Shown piece by piece: positions 10,515 to 21,603 of a stretch of DNA of 64,000 nucleotides (position 1 is its first letter; each line of letters starts with the position of its first letter). Below the pieces are notes generated by a model that saw nothing but the letters and a program-made list of their open reading frames with translations, made no database searches and had not been told where the DNA came from. This DNA comes from Aradus depressus. Its lineage: Eukaryota; Arthropoda; Insecta; Hemiptera; Aradidae. Made by a program: the position numbers and the translations under genes. The stretch spans positions 7,688,001 to 7,752,000 of the forward strand of contig OY759214.1 of NCBI GenBank assembly GCA_963662175.1, read 5' to 3'.

Positions 10515-11045
10515 AGTTAATTATTTCTTATTTTAATGGTATAGCCAAGAAATAATTATTATTCATAATATATTTTTTATACCTATTATAATAATTTATG
10601 TATTACTATTTTTTCTACTTTCTTCAATTTTTCGTCATCCAATTATTTGTAGCAAAATTATTAAGCATAATGATCATGATGTGAATATAAAATCTAATTA
10701 TGTACTTAATGTGTCCCGCAAAAATTGAATATTTCTTAATTTTTTCTCAAAGTGTTCATAGAAAAAGTAAAATGAAGTTTCCTTATTGGTTGTACTCCAC
10801 ATCGGCTAGCAGTGAAGATGAAGTCTGTTAAATAAACAGTAAGACTGGGGAGGCTACTGGAGTTTGTAAATAATCATAAGTCTAACATAAACAAACCCGC
10901 TGTCTCAAGGAAGCATCTGCCGGTCGTATTCGAAAAAAATTGTTTAAAAATTATATCGCATAACAACGAGTTATAAAATATTTTTTTATTATTGGTAGTT
11001 TTTATGAAAAATTATAAGAATAAACAAAAATATAATATATACTTG
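10515..11045. other. Intronic stretch, no gene seen
   Basis: AT-rich sequence. A ttgtttaaaaattatatcgcataacaa-type motif near 10940 recurs near 26250 next to another MITE copy. No exon, tandem array or terminal repeat is recognised. Confidence 0.4.
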
Positions 11046-11318
11046 ATGTGGCCATTATAGGACTTTCTTATACCAACCACTCTTACAGATCACTCTCTCG
11101 CCATATCCCTTCTTAAAATTATTTGTTACTGGCATTACTGGCTATAAGAATGTCACTTTCAGGATTTAAACAAAAAAAAAAGCTGACGCCAACTCATTAC
11201 TTTCTTATAACAGATTACTAACCAGTAATGCCAGTATAAAATGATATTGAAAAGGGGAGGGGGAGCGAGACTGAACTATTAGCGTCGTTGGTATAAGAAA
11301 GTCCTGTAATGGCCACAT
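11046..11318. mobile_element. MITE 'gtggccattacagg' family, complete copy
   Basis: A 273-bp element whose ends are inverted: ATGTGGCCATTATAGGACTT at the left and the complement of ATGTGGCCATTACAGGACTT at the right. The repeats continue inward through 'tcttataccaac' and the 'actggcattactgg' motif for roughly 100 bp. There is no coding capacity. Other copies occur at 8760, 25803, 38080, 40359 and 57402. The target duplication is not clear. Confidence 0.75.
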
Positions 11319-12480
11319 TACATATTTTTTATTTGTAAAAATACTTTTTTTTTTTTTATTATAAAAAGTTTCAAAACTAGTGACATTTCAAAATGGGATA
11401 AACACGGGTTCATGTTAAAAAAAAAAAGGTCAATGCAACTAATTTTTAAGTTTATCCTCCCCACCATTTACAAAATAATGTCTCTAAATCCTTAGTGAAA
11501 AAAGATTTTTAAGAAATGTTATTGTATACCTAACTCTTTTTTACAACTCTTTTTTAATTTCACGATGATTATATTCTTTTATGTGACGATACCTCAACTA
11601 CGTGATACTTTTTTTCTGTTTAATTTATTTTCACAGTGTTTTGAATTCTGGTTTGAAAAACTGAAAAAAATTTACTTTACCATTTTCTTTTTTGAAAATT
11701 CACCTTCTCTAACTAAATTCTATTTTATAAGGTACAATTAATATATAGGATCGAAAATACTTTTTTTGGGTTTTCTAGATCAACCAACCCTCTTGTTTTT
11801 GTTTGAGAGTGTCTATCGTCTGTCCCATTATCCAATGTAGACTTCAAAGTTGGTACATAAATCTGTGCTCACAGGGAATAAACTGGCTAAATAGTCTGAG
11901 AAAGAATAATCTTAGGAATAGTCTCTAAATATGCATAAAAAGTCTAAATTCGTAACTTTTCAGGGCGGCACTTTTTTACTGTTGCATTAATCGTGTAAAT
12001 CCAGTTTTTGGAATAAATAAATTATGTTTGTATCATTATTAATCATACACCTTCTAAATCTATAGGAGTGAATGAAAATGAATATTGTTAATCCTTTCTT
12101 GGATTTTCCCTTAGTTACCTAATCATTCCCCATCACTTACCTAATTATTAACCATACTACTTGAAATGCTTGAATGATGCCTCGCTAAAGTTGATTTGAC
12201 CGAAAACGCCCTCTTCAGTTGGAATAGTCCGCCGTAGTTAATAAATGGTTAAATACAGTTATCTCGTGAATAATCCCTCAAAAAAGTAGATTAAGTTGAT
12301 TTAACCGAGAATATACACAATTTTACGAGATACCAAGACACCCACATCTTTATAATTGCGAAAGTATTAGAGTTCTGAGCTCCCAACTTCTTCACAGTGC
12401 GCAGATGGCTTGGGAGACGATCACAGTACACTTAGCTCATTTTGGCCATTTTACGACTTAACTTATTCTTTGTGACCATA
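11319..12480. other. Intronic stretch, no gene seen
   Basis: Unique-looking AT-rich DNA containing several A or T homopolymers. I see no exon with splice sites and no transposon ends. Confidence 0.45.
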
Positions 12481-13203
12481 GAATTATAGTGCGGTAATCC
12501 ACCAAAAAATCTCATCGAATTGTTGACCGATTACACAACTTCCCCTATACTTCGTATTGCTGAGGGAGTAAAAATAATAAATAACATAATGTAATAAAGT
12601 AATAAAAATAATGACTAAATAAAACCTAAATTCGACAAACCTTAAAGGAATTGAGGGGCTGATACCAAAAACCACCTTAGTCCAAAAAATGAAATTTTCA
12701 GGAATTGAAAAAAACAGTGTCGCTTCCAAGTATAATGAGATACATTCATAAAATTTAACCTGTGTATAGTTCAACATATTCCTTGTACTAGGATGTTATT
12801 GTTTTAATAAAATATTGCTGCTTCTAAGCTATGTACTTACTGAAAGTTGCAAGTTGCTGGACATGGGTTGTTTTTGCCGGAAATCAAATGTGACATACAG
12901 CCAGTAACAAAAATGTTCGGACGGTTTGATTTTTCAATAAAAAATTATAATAATTAAATGCAAAAGTAATAAAAAATAATTTAAAAAAATAATTAAAGCC
13001 ATTTTTCAATCAAGAATAAGAATTCAAAAGTGGGTTAGGATAAAGGAAAAACAGCTTTGATTAGAACAAATAAATATTTTAATTTAATAAATTTTATAAC
13101 AAGTAATGTAGGTAACAAAAATTTTCGGACAAAAATGTAAACAACTATAAATAAATTCAATGTTTTTTTTACGATTTCACAAATTCAAAAACCATAATGT
13201 TAA

Positions 13204-14747
13204 TTAATATTTGGTTGGGTACCCTTTTTGTGTAATAACATCTTTCATTCGATTCGGCATTGATGATGAAACTAATTTTTTGGTGAAATTTGGAGATATT
13301 TTACCCCACTCTTCTAATAACTTTTGTTTTTTGAAGCAATGGGTGTTAATCGAATTTTCCTGTCGAGCTCACCCCATACGTGTTCAATTGGGTTGAGATC
13401 GGGCGATTGGGGGGGGGGGGGGGGGGTTCATAACTTTAGGGCAGTTATACAAAAGCCAAGTACGTACCAATTCACAGGTGTGTTTCGGATCGTTGTCTTG
13501 GTAAAAATGAAAAGTCCGGAAAATCCCAAGTTTTTCAGCACTCTTTTTCAAATTGCTCCTTAGTAATTCGGCATAAACTTTTCCAGTCATGGTGGTTTCA
13601 ATGAAAACCAGTTCACCAATTCCACTAGACGCCATACACCCCCACACCATCACTGAGCCACCCCCATGTTTTACTATTGGTTTTAAATTTTTTGGATTCA
13701 GCTCCTCATTACGCTTTCTCCAAATTTTGTCGCGACTGTCGGGACTAAATATATTAAACTTACATTCAAAAGTATTTGCTTGCAATAGAACAAACCGCAA
13801 TAATAAAATATTCTTGTATCTTGTAACTCTTCACAACATAAAAAGAAATCTCAGGTCATGTAATGTCAGAAAACTAGATTTTTGTGATATGACGTTGGAA
13901 GAGAGCGACAGCAGCGCTGACCCTCGGCAGAAACCGTCCCTTCCCCCTACTCTATCCCCTCCACCTTCCCTCTAAAGAAACTAAGTACCCAATTTTTCTA
14001 ATTTAAACGTTTTTTCTCCGATATTTCGACAAATAAATGTTTCCAGATCATGTCCGTTTACTTCCATGTAATATATGTATACATATACTATTACTTTACT
14101 TTTGTTTACTTCCCTATACATATAATATATGTATGCATAATAATATGTACTAAAAATTTTGTAATCGTGTGAACATCAGAGATCAATTGCATGCGTGTGT
14201 TTATGTGAGAGCTCAAACGCTTTGACCTGACATCGTACAGGCTCATGACCATCGCTTAACATCCCATCCGAAGGACGGAGTGCTTAAGTTTATTTTACCT
14301 CGCAGATGAATGACATTACTCCAAAAAATTTCTGAATGATTCTGGAACTCTTTTGCGAAGCTCAATCTTTTTTTTATATTTTTTTCACTCACAAACGGTT
14401 TTTGGTACTCTCCCATTATATCCTGCTTCTTTTAGAATTCTTCGAACATTTTGTGGGTGAACTTTCTTTCCCGTTTCTCTGTATACCTCGGCGACGATCT
14501 GAGGTGCACTCCTCGAGGGCTTGTTTTTAATTTTCCGGACAACGCTACACCTTTCTCGGTCGTTTAATACTCTTGGACGGCCAGAGGAAGATTTCAAATC
14601 TATCCGATCCTCGTGCTTATACCTTCGAATTACATCGGCTACGGTGCTTTTACTCCGGCCTACCATACCACCGATTTTGCGGACACTTAATCCTTTTTCA
14701 TAATTAAAAATTATTATCTGTTGAACTTCAAAAGATGTTCGACCCAT
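13204..14747 (-). pseudogene. Tc1-family transposase, broken
   Basis: ATG at 14747 opens a bipartite helix-turn-helix DNA-binding region of about 120 residues (MGRTSFEVQQIII.., then GRPRVLNDRERC..). The DDE domain is found at about 13800-13204: SGIGELVFIE, the second catalytic Asp in YQDNDPKHT, and DLNPIEHVWGELDRKIR with the last acidic residue. The frame is broken in several places. About 500 bp, including a SINE piece at 14225-14306, interrupt the segment where the first catalytic Asp should be. A C-homopolymer (plus-strand G-run near 13410) shifts the frame before the last motif, and an A-run shifts it again near the end. It ends with TAA at 13204. It cannot make an active transposase. Confidence 0.88.
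14225..14306 (-). mobile_element. SINE fragment inside the Tc1 transposase
   Basis: About 82 bp matching the SINE middle in reverse ('cctgacatcgtacaggctc', 'cccatccgaaggacgg', 'cttaagtttattttacc'). It is part of the roughly 500-bp stretch that disrupts the transposase frame. Confidence 0.7.
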
Positions 14748-15568
14748 CTTGACAGCAGGAAATATAAATAACTACTGAATGCAGTAATAGAAGTATATAA
14801 ACACATTTCATTTGTTCGGTATTAGCGGTTGGTTGAGAAGGGATTAAAGATCATGATCAGAGTCGCATTTGTTTACAAAACAAACAACAGGTGTCCAGAA
14901 AATTTTGTTACGTGAATTTCTTGTCTTCAATTATTAATGCAAAATTTCCTATTAGCTGTAAATGTTTAATTAATTGTTTTACGGCGTTTTGAAATGATTG
15001 ATGATCTCGAAATTTAAAACTTTGCTTGAATTAAATATTTTGCCATATAACTATGTGTAACTGCAAAAGAAAAACAAAATTATAAATTGTCCGAAAATTG
15101 TTGTTACTGATTGTAGGTTGTTTTTGTAATAAATATCACTTGCTCTACCCAATATTTTATTGTTTGTAACTTGTTTTTTATATTGTCTGCCTTCCAAGGC
15201 TTTTTATTCTTTTTCTAGGCCACCTTTCTTCCATATTAATGATTGCAAATAAAAACAACACTTAAATAATGATTAATGAAAAAAAAAAAAAAAAGAATTA
15301 GAAAGGTTACAAAAAGCAGGTTACAAACAATGAAAACTTTCTGTCAAAAACAACCTATGTCCAGGACTAAGGTTGTTTTTGCAGAACTACTGTTTTTTTC
15401 AAGCTCTTTATCATAGGACTAGGGTTGATTTTGACGAAACAAATACCATGTGATTGTGAGTTCCATCATCTATAAACAGAATGCGCTCAAATCTCAATTT
15501 TGATAAATTTGGACTGAGGTGGTTTTTGATATCAGCCCCTCAATTGCAAAATTTGGCCAACGTTTCGA

Positions 15569-15899
15569 AAACTATTTATTTTCTTCTTCAGGGCCTTATA
15601 ATGACTTGAGTGGATGCGTGTGGTGACGGTGTTGTGAGTTTGTGTCCCAACGGATACTACAACTTTTACTACTCGTTTTACTACACGTTTTTACTACACA
15701 ACTTTACTACACGTTTTTTACTACACGTTTTTACTACACTTTTTTAATACACGTTTTTACTATACGTTTTACTACACGTTTTTTACTACACGTTTTACTA
15801 CACGTTTTTACTACACGTTCGGACACAAACTCACAACACCGCCACCACACACATCCACTCAAGTCATTATAAGGCCGTGAAGAAGAAAATAAATAGTTA
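15569..15899. mobile_element. Foldback element with internal 'actacacgtttt' repeats
   Basis: Positions 15569-15647 and 15821-15899 are inverted copies of a 79-bp sequence with three mismatches. The loop between them (about 15648-15820) is made of imperfect tandem copies of ACTACACGTTTTT, roughly a dozen. No protein is encoded. Confidence 0.8.
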
Positions 15900-16029
15900 T
15901 CTGTGCAGGCACTCTGACAAAAAAATAAGAATTAAAGCTAGATGTATCAAATAATGTGTTTGGATATGAAACACCATTTTTTTATTATGGTTATTTTATT
16001 ATTAGTTACAAATGAGAGAAAATCAGTGA

Positions 16030-16178
16030 CTAGGAAGTGTCACCACTGGGTGATTTCTCCCCTCATGACATTTTGACATTGCCATTATGTCTGTATTAGC
16101 ATATTTGCTTGTTGTATATATTTTTATACAGTTATAAATATCTCTTTGTAAATAAAAAAAAAAAAAAAAAAAAAAAAG
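16030..16178 (+). mobile_element. Retroposon 3' end with poly(A)
   Basis: About 150 bp ending in 'tacagttataaatatctctttgtaaat' followed by about 24 A. A second, homologous copy with its own A-run ends near 45202. A shared 3' end with poly(A) in two places marks a poly(A)-type retroposon; the parent element is not identified. Confidence 0.65.
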
Positions 16179-16608
16179 GTTATTTTATTATTTTTGAACA
16201 ATAAGAAAAAATTCCGTTTTCATATGTTAGAAGGGTTCCGTTATGCGGTATCCGACCTACAAAAGTAATAAATAAATAACAGAAGAAGGGCTGTTAAGAG
16301 AAAAAAAAAATGTTGATAAATAAAAATAAACATTTTAATCACTAGTACGGGAGAATGTTGTGAGAGATGACAGCTGACCAAGCTCACAATGTGTCATCAT
16401 TGTGTGTTGTCAAATGAGGCTTTTTTACTTTGTTTTTTCTTCTTCAGTTTGTTGACATCCATCAGTAGAATAAATGAAAATTGAATTGAGAAAATAACAA
16501 ATTTAAACAGAAAATAGATTTAACTGAAATTAAAACAATAATTAAAAATAAACTAGACGCCCCTTGTATTGTTTGTAGGAGGTTGGTTTATTTACTCGTA
16601 ACATATAC

Positions 16609-16880
16609 GTTTGCTTACTGAGCTTAAGAACGCGGGTTCGAAACTCAGCTGGGGGAATAGTTTATTTTTCTGTGATGTAAAAAAAAACCTAGAGCACGCC
16701 GTCCTTCGGATGGGATGTTAAGCTATTGTCCCGAGCCAGGTACTCGTTAAAGACCTCTACCCTAGGTGAATAAACCTAGGTAGGCAAAATTTAGGACTCC
16801 CACAGTGGAGTCGGGCGACGAAAGAGCGCTCTGGTAGTAGGCGATATGATCTCGTAGTTGAAAGCCAAGGCATGTGTTAT
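16609..16880 (+). mobile_element. tRNA-derived SINE, partial
   Basis: Starts inside the tRNA-like head ('cttactgagctt', B-box-like ggttcgaaact). It runs through 'acgccgtccttcggatggga' and 'gtcgggc' to a diverged 'gcatgtgttata' end. The first part of the head with box A is missing or diverged. Confidence 0.75.
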
Positions 16881-16954
16881 ACTAACTAACTATAGGTGTT
16901 TCATTGTTTTATTTTTGTGTCTCATGCCCGGGCTTCAACTATGATGTCACTAGT

Positions 16955-17228
16955 CTATTAACACCAGATGAATAAGGCTCTTTTAATACGGCTCCCAGCC
17001 TATTAACACCAGATGAATAAGGCTCTTTTAATAAGGCTCCCAGCCTATAATACCAGATGAATAAGGTCCTTTTAATACGGCTCCCAGCCTATTAACACCA
17101 GATGAATTAGGCTCTTTTAATACGACCCCCAGCCTATAAACACCAGAAGAATAAGACCCCCTTTTAATACGGCTCTCAGCCTATTAACACCAGATGAATA
17201 AGGCTCTTTTAATATGGCCCCCAGCCTA
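16955..17228. repeat. 45-bp minisatellite, about six copies
   Basis: Tandem units begin 'ccagatgaataaggctcttt' and run through 'taatacggctcccagcctat'. Successive starts at 16964 and 17009 set the 45-bp period. Copies differ by single substitutions and small indels. Confidence 0.9.
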
Positions 17229-17874
17229 GTATTGCCTGAAATCACACAATAGATCACCTTAACAAATAAATACTTCCACATTCCTCCGTCGGCGTGTACG
17301 AGAAGGAATGCCACAAATATTGGACAAGGTTGAAAGCACCTGGCTCCCTTTAAACGTGTGAATAACAGAGAAATTTGAACTGCGGAGATTTGTGAATAGG
17401 CCTCTCCACAAGAATTTATTGGAGAACTATGGAGTTATCCAGATGGAATATACAAGAACAAGGAACTTAAAACTGGATCTGAGCTTGAATATAATCATCC
17501 ATGAAGACATTTTCATTGTTAATTGTTAATACGAGAAGAGTAATCAACTGTTCACCAAACCCAGATAAAACGTATATATTATATAAATATTTATATATTT
17601 GCGATAAACTTTAGAGATACTAATCGCGAGGAAATTACATAATCAGCCAAAAATTCGATGTTCAGTTTTTGCCGAATTTTTAATCCTCTAAATCCAAAAA
17701 TAACAATGAAATATCGAAAAGAAATTTTATTATATTTAATTTTAGAACCATAAGTCCTTAACACGACACATTGATTTTGGACAAAGAAGAGGGGGGAGCA
17801 AAATATCGAATCAGAAGTCCAAATGCAAAAAACTTGTAGATTTCCAACCAATTCATTCAAAGAGAAAGATACGA
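17229..17874. other. Intronic stretch with a family D remnant
   Basis: Mostly unique AT-rich sequence. Around 17600-17690, phrases such as 'aatcagccaaaaattcgatg' resemble family D. No exon is recognised. Confidence 0.4.
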
Positions 17875-18290
17875 GATCTGTTCAAAAAATACGCGGACGG
17901 TTTGAATTGCGCGGCTCCAGTTGGTTCCATGTCGCTAGGTTTGTACAGATCAGCTGATGATAACGCTGTTTCCCGCTTGCAGATATCTTCATTTGTTGAT
18001 TAGCTACGCGATTTTTTCGTTTGTTGGACTTCAGAATGAATGACCTGAATGAGCAACGACTTGCTGTGAACTTTTGTGTTATAAACTTGGAAAATCTGCG
18101 ACTGAAACATTTGCTATGCTCAACACGGCTTACGGTGATGTTGCTATAAAGCGTACGGCATGTTTCAAGTGGCATGAACGTTTTAAGGGTGGTCGACAGT
18201 CGATTGAAGACTATGAGCGTCCTGAACGTCCTTCCACGTCAACTAACGACCCAAACGTCGACAAAATCACAATCGTATCTTAGAGATGAT
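17875..18290 (+). mobile_element. Mariner-family 5' stub
   Basis: Left mariner-type end region ('ctgttcaaaaaatacgcgga'), 5' untranslated part, then the first ~80 codons of a transposase. It stops being mariner after about 18290, where a different sequence and then a 97-bp tandem array follow. No right terminal repeat is seen. Confidence 0.75.
18036..18282 (+). pseudogene. Mariner transposase N-terminal fragment, frameshifted
   Basis: The ATG at 18036 gives MNDLNEQRLAVNFCV; after a one-base frame change near 18075 the homologous reading is CYKLGKSATETFAMLNTAYG followed by ACFKWHERFKGGRQSIEDYE. That is the mariner helix-turn-helix with its WHERF and GR..IEDDER-like motifs. The whole catalytic DDD domain is missing and a TAG ends the frame. 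A dead fragment. Confidence 0.85.
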
Positions 18291-18400
18291 TGGGTTTAAC
18301 TTCAAAACCCCAATAACTAGGGATGGAATAAAGTTTTGATTTGACAAACTTTATTTGTGGAGTCAAACAGGAATATAATATATAAAGCACCTACTGAATT

Positions 18401-18788
18401 TGAACCAAAATATAAGAATGGAGAGCGGAAACTTAGTTTATTACAAATGATTCAAGCTGAAGAAGTGCGCATGTCCGGTGAGTTACCGACCACTTATTGA
18501 ACCAAAATATAAGAATGGAGAGCGGAAACTTAGTTTATTACAAATGATTCAAGCTGAAGAAGTGCGCATGTCCGGTGAGTTACCGACCACTTATTGAACC
18601 AAAATATAAGAATGGAGAGCGGAAACTTAGTTTATTACAAATGATTCAAGCTGAAGAAGTGCGCATGTCCGGTGAGTTACCGACCACTTATTGAACCAAA
18701 ATATAAGAATGGAGAGCGGAAACTTAGTTTATTACAAATGATTCAAGCTGAAGAAGTGCGCATGTCCGGTGAGTTACCGACCACTTAT
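18401..18788 (+). repeat. Perfect 97-bp tandem array, four copies
   Basis: Units start with 'tgaaccaaaatataagaatg' at 18401, 18498, 18595 and 18692 and end 'ccgaccacttat'. I see no difference between the four copies. It is flanked by the mariner stub and a family D copy. Perfect identity implies a very recent expansion or a collapsed or duplicated assembly segment. Confidence 0.93.
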
Positions 18789-19400
18789 TACTTCCTCAGC
18801 TAAACGAAGTTTAGGGGAAGTTATGGAATCGGTCACAAATCCGATGCGGAGTTTTCAGCGGAATTTCATGTGTTCCGATCTCAAGATTCCAAATATGAAA
18901 AAAAATTATATCTGTGTGTCTGTGAACAAGAAAACTCCCGATAGAATGAATTTATCTACATGAAATTTTCATATATGTGAATTCAAAACCCCATAATGAC
19001 GATAACATATTCAGCGAAATCGGTAGAAGGAAAGATTGGATCAGAGGGGCGCCCAACTCATAAACCCCTATAACTGCAGACGTAATGAATGTGTCGACAT
19101 GATATTCCATATTTAAAGTTAAAACTCAATGAGGACATAACCAGTCAAATTTTCAGCGTTAACGGCTGAACGGAAGGGGGGTTCAGGGGAAGGAGCGCAA
19201 TTCAAGAACTCTAAAAACTGCCGATGTAATGAATTTACCGACGAAAATTTAGTATGAGGATTTAGGAGCCACTATGTAAGTCAACTATTGAATATTAGCG
19301 CAAACGTCGACTGGTTTCGGAGGGGGAGCGAAAAGTTAATTGATTAATTCGTTCTGGGGAAGTACATTATCGGTGATTCACCGACGACTTTTTTTCTTTA
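18787..19400 (+). repeat. Family D repeat, near-complete plus copy
   Basis: Starts ACTTCCTCAGC..TTTAGGGGAAGTTA, an imperfect hairpin, and ends with ggggaagtacat, the hairpin CGGTGATTCACCG at about 19372-19384, GACGAC and a T-run. Between the ends lie three degenerate internal units that share 'aatgaatgtgtcgacatga', 'tcggtagaaggaaag' and 'tcaaaaacccc'-like phrases. The best short reference copy in the window. Confidence 0.75.
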
Positions 19401-19499
19401 CTTAAGTCAGAATAACAGAGATAAGTAACATGTTGGTCTAGTGAAAGAGGCGAGATGTAGCGAGGTAGGGAGGGAGGGGAGGAGTGTACCTGCTTCATC

Positions 19500-19530
19500 C
19501 TTCATCATCATCATCATCATCATCATCATA
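19500..19530. repeat. (ATC)n microsatellite
   Basis: About nine ATC/CAT triplets in a row in otherwise ordinary intronic sequence. Confidence 0.85.
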
Positions 19531-20269
19531 TTATCAGTCTTACTGTGAATTTGAAACTATCAACTGACTGACAGATATTCATGTCCTCTAAATTAATCTG
19601 ATCTGATATCATGCAACCGGATATCTAGCCGGCATCACTGTTATGCATTATTATCAATCAATATAATAATAATATTATCAACATGATTCAGGATTTAGAA
19701 GCACTTATGTAAGTCAACTGTTGAAAATTAGCGCAAACGGTCGACTGGTTTCGGGGTTTTCTCTCCTATGGCCTGAAGACTATATACCTACCTATATACA
19801 GAGAGAGCTATGTATATTGACAGGAGCAGGAATGAGAGGCGTTAGATTGCCTCAGGTCGCCTCAGTTCCTCTCAAAATTGAATCACCTTCTACCCCCACC
19901 TATCCCATACATTCACAATCAAATCCTCCAATATTTTATACTAGCTGGTTACCCTGGAGCAACTCTGCGTTATGTTACACTGAAGCTGATTACATGCGAT
20001 ATCCGGACAAAGAATAATAAAACTTACGGATTTCTTTGGTAGGTATTCAAAATTTATTTTTCTTTCTTCCCTCTCTCTTCCCAATTTAATATAAAGTAGA
20101 GGGTAAAGATATAAAGGGAGACTAGAGAATAATTTCATAGGTTAATCACCGGCTATGTACTTCCCCAGCAAGTATTAATCAATTATGTATTCGCTCTCCC
20201 TCCAAAGTCAATCGATCGTTTGGGCTAACACTTAATATTTGACATATATAGTGGCTTCGGAATCCTCAT

Positions 20270-20433
20270 AATACTACTGAATAAAACAGTTAGAGCATTG
20301 TCAAGTGTACAGGATAAGTCATAAGTCTGTATCTTGTACACTTGACAATGCTCTAACATCGAAATATATTGTGTATTTTATATAAACATAGTGGAATTTT
20401 TGACTTGTTCTAAGTGTTTTATTCAGTAGTATT
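20270..20433. mobile_element. 164-bp MITE with a 23-bp perfect inner stem
   Basis: Ends AATACTACTGAATAAAACA and its reverse complement (19 bp, 20270-20288 and 20415-20433). Just inside, 20289-20311 and 20335-20357 form a perfect 23-bp inverted repeat around a 23-nt loop. No coding capacity. Confidence 0.8.
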
Positions 20434-20616
20434 TACAATAAACTTCCACAAGATCTCTAATGACAAGGCGACAAGACAAGGCGAAAACATCTCTAATTCT
20501 CATAATACATTTTGTGTCGATACATTCATTATATCGGCAGTTGTTAGGGCATTCATGTCGAGCCTCTCTGGTTCCCCCTAATATCACGAAAAATTAATGT
20601 GAGTCGTCCTCAGAGG

Positions 20617-20878
20617 TGGGCTTCGAAATCTCGGGTGTTTGTGCAAAAGGGGTTGTCAGAAAATCTGAATTTTAAGAGGGGAATTTCTGAAGGTTTGAAA
20701 AATTCCTGCAAAGCAGATAAAACACATCTATGTTACTTGAAATATTATTTCAATAAAGGTATTAAATATAAACAAAGTGAAATATTCCAACATTCAGGTA
20801 AAAATATTTAAATCCACTTGTGCATTGTATCACAAGACTTATTCTGACTTAAGCCCTTTTGCGCCCAAACACCAGATA
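20617..20878. mobile_element. MITE 'ggtgtttgggcaaaaggg', copy 1
   Basis: About 260 bp whose ends are imperfect inverted repeats: GGTGTTTGTGCAAAAGGGG on the left and the complement of CTGGTGTTTGGGCGCAAAAG on the right. An inverted homologous copy lies at 54127-54380. No coding capacity. Confidence 0.65.
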
Positions 20879-21179
20879 ATTTATATATGAAATTTTGTGT
20901 CAATACATTCATTAGAAGGGCAATTATTACAGTTTTTATGTTATGCCTCCCCCTCATCCCCCTCCTCTTGGGCCGATTTGGCTGAAAATCAATAGGTGCC
21001 CTTAGAAAGTTCTGGATACACATATAAAATTTCGTGTCGATACATTATTTCTATCGGCTGTTATCATGTTCACACACACACACATAGAAATTGTTTTCCA
21101 TTTTTGGAATCAGAAAGTCGGAAAAAATCTTCGCATCGAATTTTTGATCTATTACATTACCTATTATCGTTATCACTAA

Positions 21180-21265
21180 TCACATATGTGCGAAATTTTT
21201 ATGATATGTCCTATATGATATAGTTTAACGAAAATAAATATTATTATTATTATTATTATTATTAT
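21180..21265 (+). mobile_element. LINE-type 3' end with (ATT)n tail
   Basis: A short segment ending 'aacgaaaataaat' followed by about ten ATT triplets. Similar 'aataaattt(ATT)n' ends occur at 30064 (reverse), 32310 and 58405, which suggests a LINE family with a microsatellite tail. Confidence 0.45.
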
Positions 21266-21603
21266 ATTCCAAGTCAAGATCAAATGGCTGACTTGTGTAC
21301 AAAGTCGTAAAAATAAAAGTGGTAAATCGAGAAATTGTGTCTTATCACTGAGTAGAGAGCTCAGAAATATTCTGGAGCAGGATGGTAAAGGAACCGAAGA
21401 CTTCTGATAAAAGTCATAAATCAGGGAATAATAAGATAGTCAGCTCGTCAGCTGTTGGCCAACTTTCAAACAAGATAAAATAATATAAAGAGGAACACAA
21501 ATATATATTGGAAAAGTGATAAAGAATTGATTGTGAGTGAATAAGCATATAAATATATAAAAAATACGGGAGACTTTTAGAACAACACCAGGTTAATGAT
21601 ATA

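Larger units (their letters stand above)
12898..15113 (-). mobile_element. Tc1-like transposon with IR/DR ends
   Basis: A 2216-bp element flanked by TA at 12896-12897 and 15114-15115. Each end carries two copies of a GTAACAA.AATTTTCGGAC motif in the same orientation: outer at about 12904 and inner at about 13112 on the left; inner at about 14892-14911 and outer at about 15088-15107 on the right, inverted. The spacing is 208 and 196 bp. This double-repeat end structure is known from Sleeping Beauty-like, Tc3-like and Minos-like Tc1 elements, where the transposase binds both sites. Confidence 0.88.
12650..15544. mobile_element. DNA element with 37-bp terminal inverted repeats, host of a Tc1 insertion
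   Basis: ATTGAGGGGCTGATACCAAA at 12650 and its reverse complement ending at 15544 are part of a 37-bp inverted repeat (12650-12686 and 15508-15544) with two mismatches. The Tc1-like element at 12898-15113 lies inside; without it the outer element would be about 0.68 kb. The remaining body repeats a 'ggttgtttttg' motif several times, including a short palindrome around 15350-15385. No transposase of its own is seen and the superfamily is unknown. Confidence 0.65.
20138..21140 (-). repeat. Family D repeat, minus copy with MITE insertions
   Basis: Opens with 'taatcaccggctatgtacttccccagc', the reversed family end, and closes with the reversed 5' phrases near 21060-21140 ('cgtgtcgatacattatttct', 'gaatcagaaagtcgg'). 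Two smaller elements interrupt it, at 20270-20433 and about 20617-20878. Confidence 0.65.
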
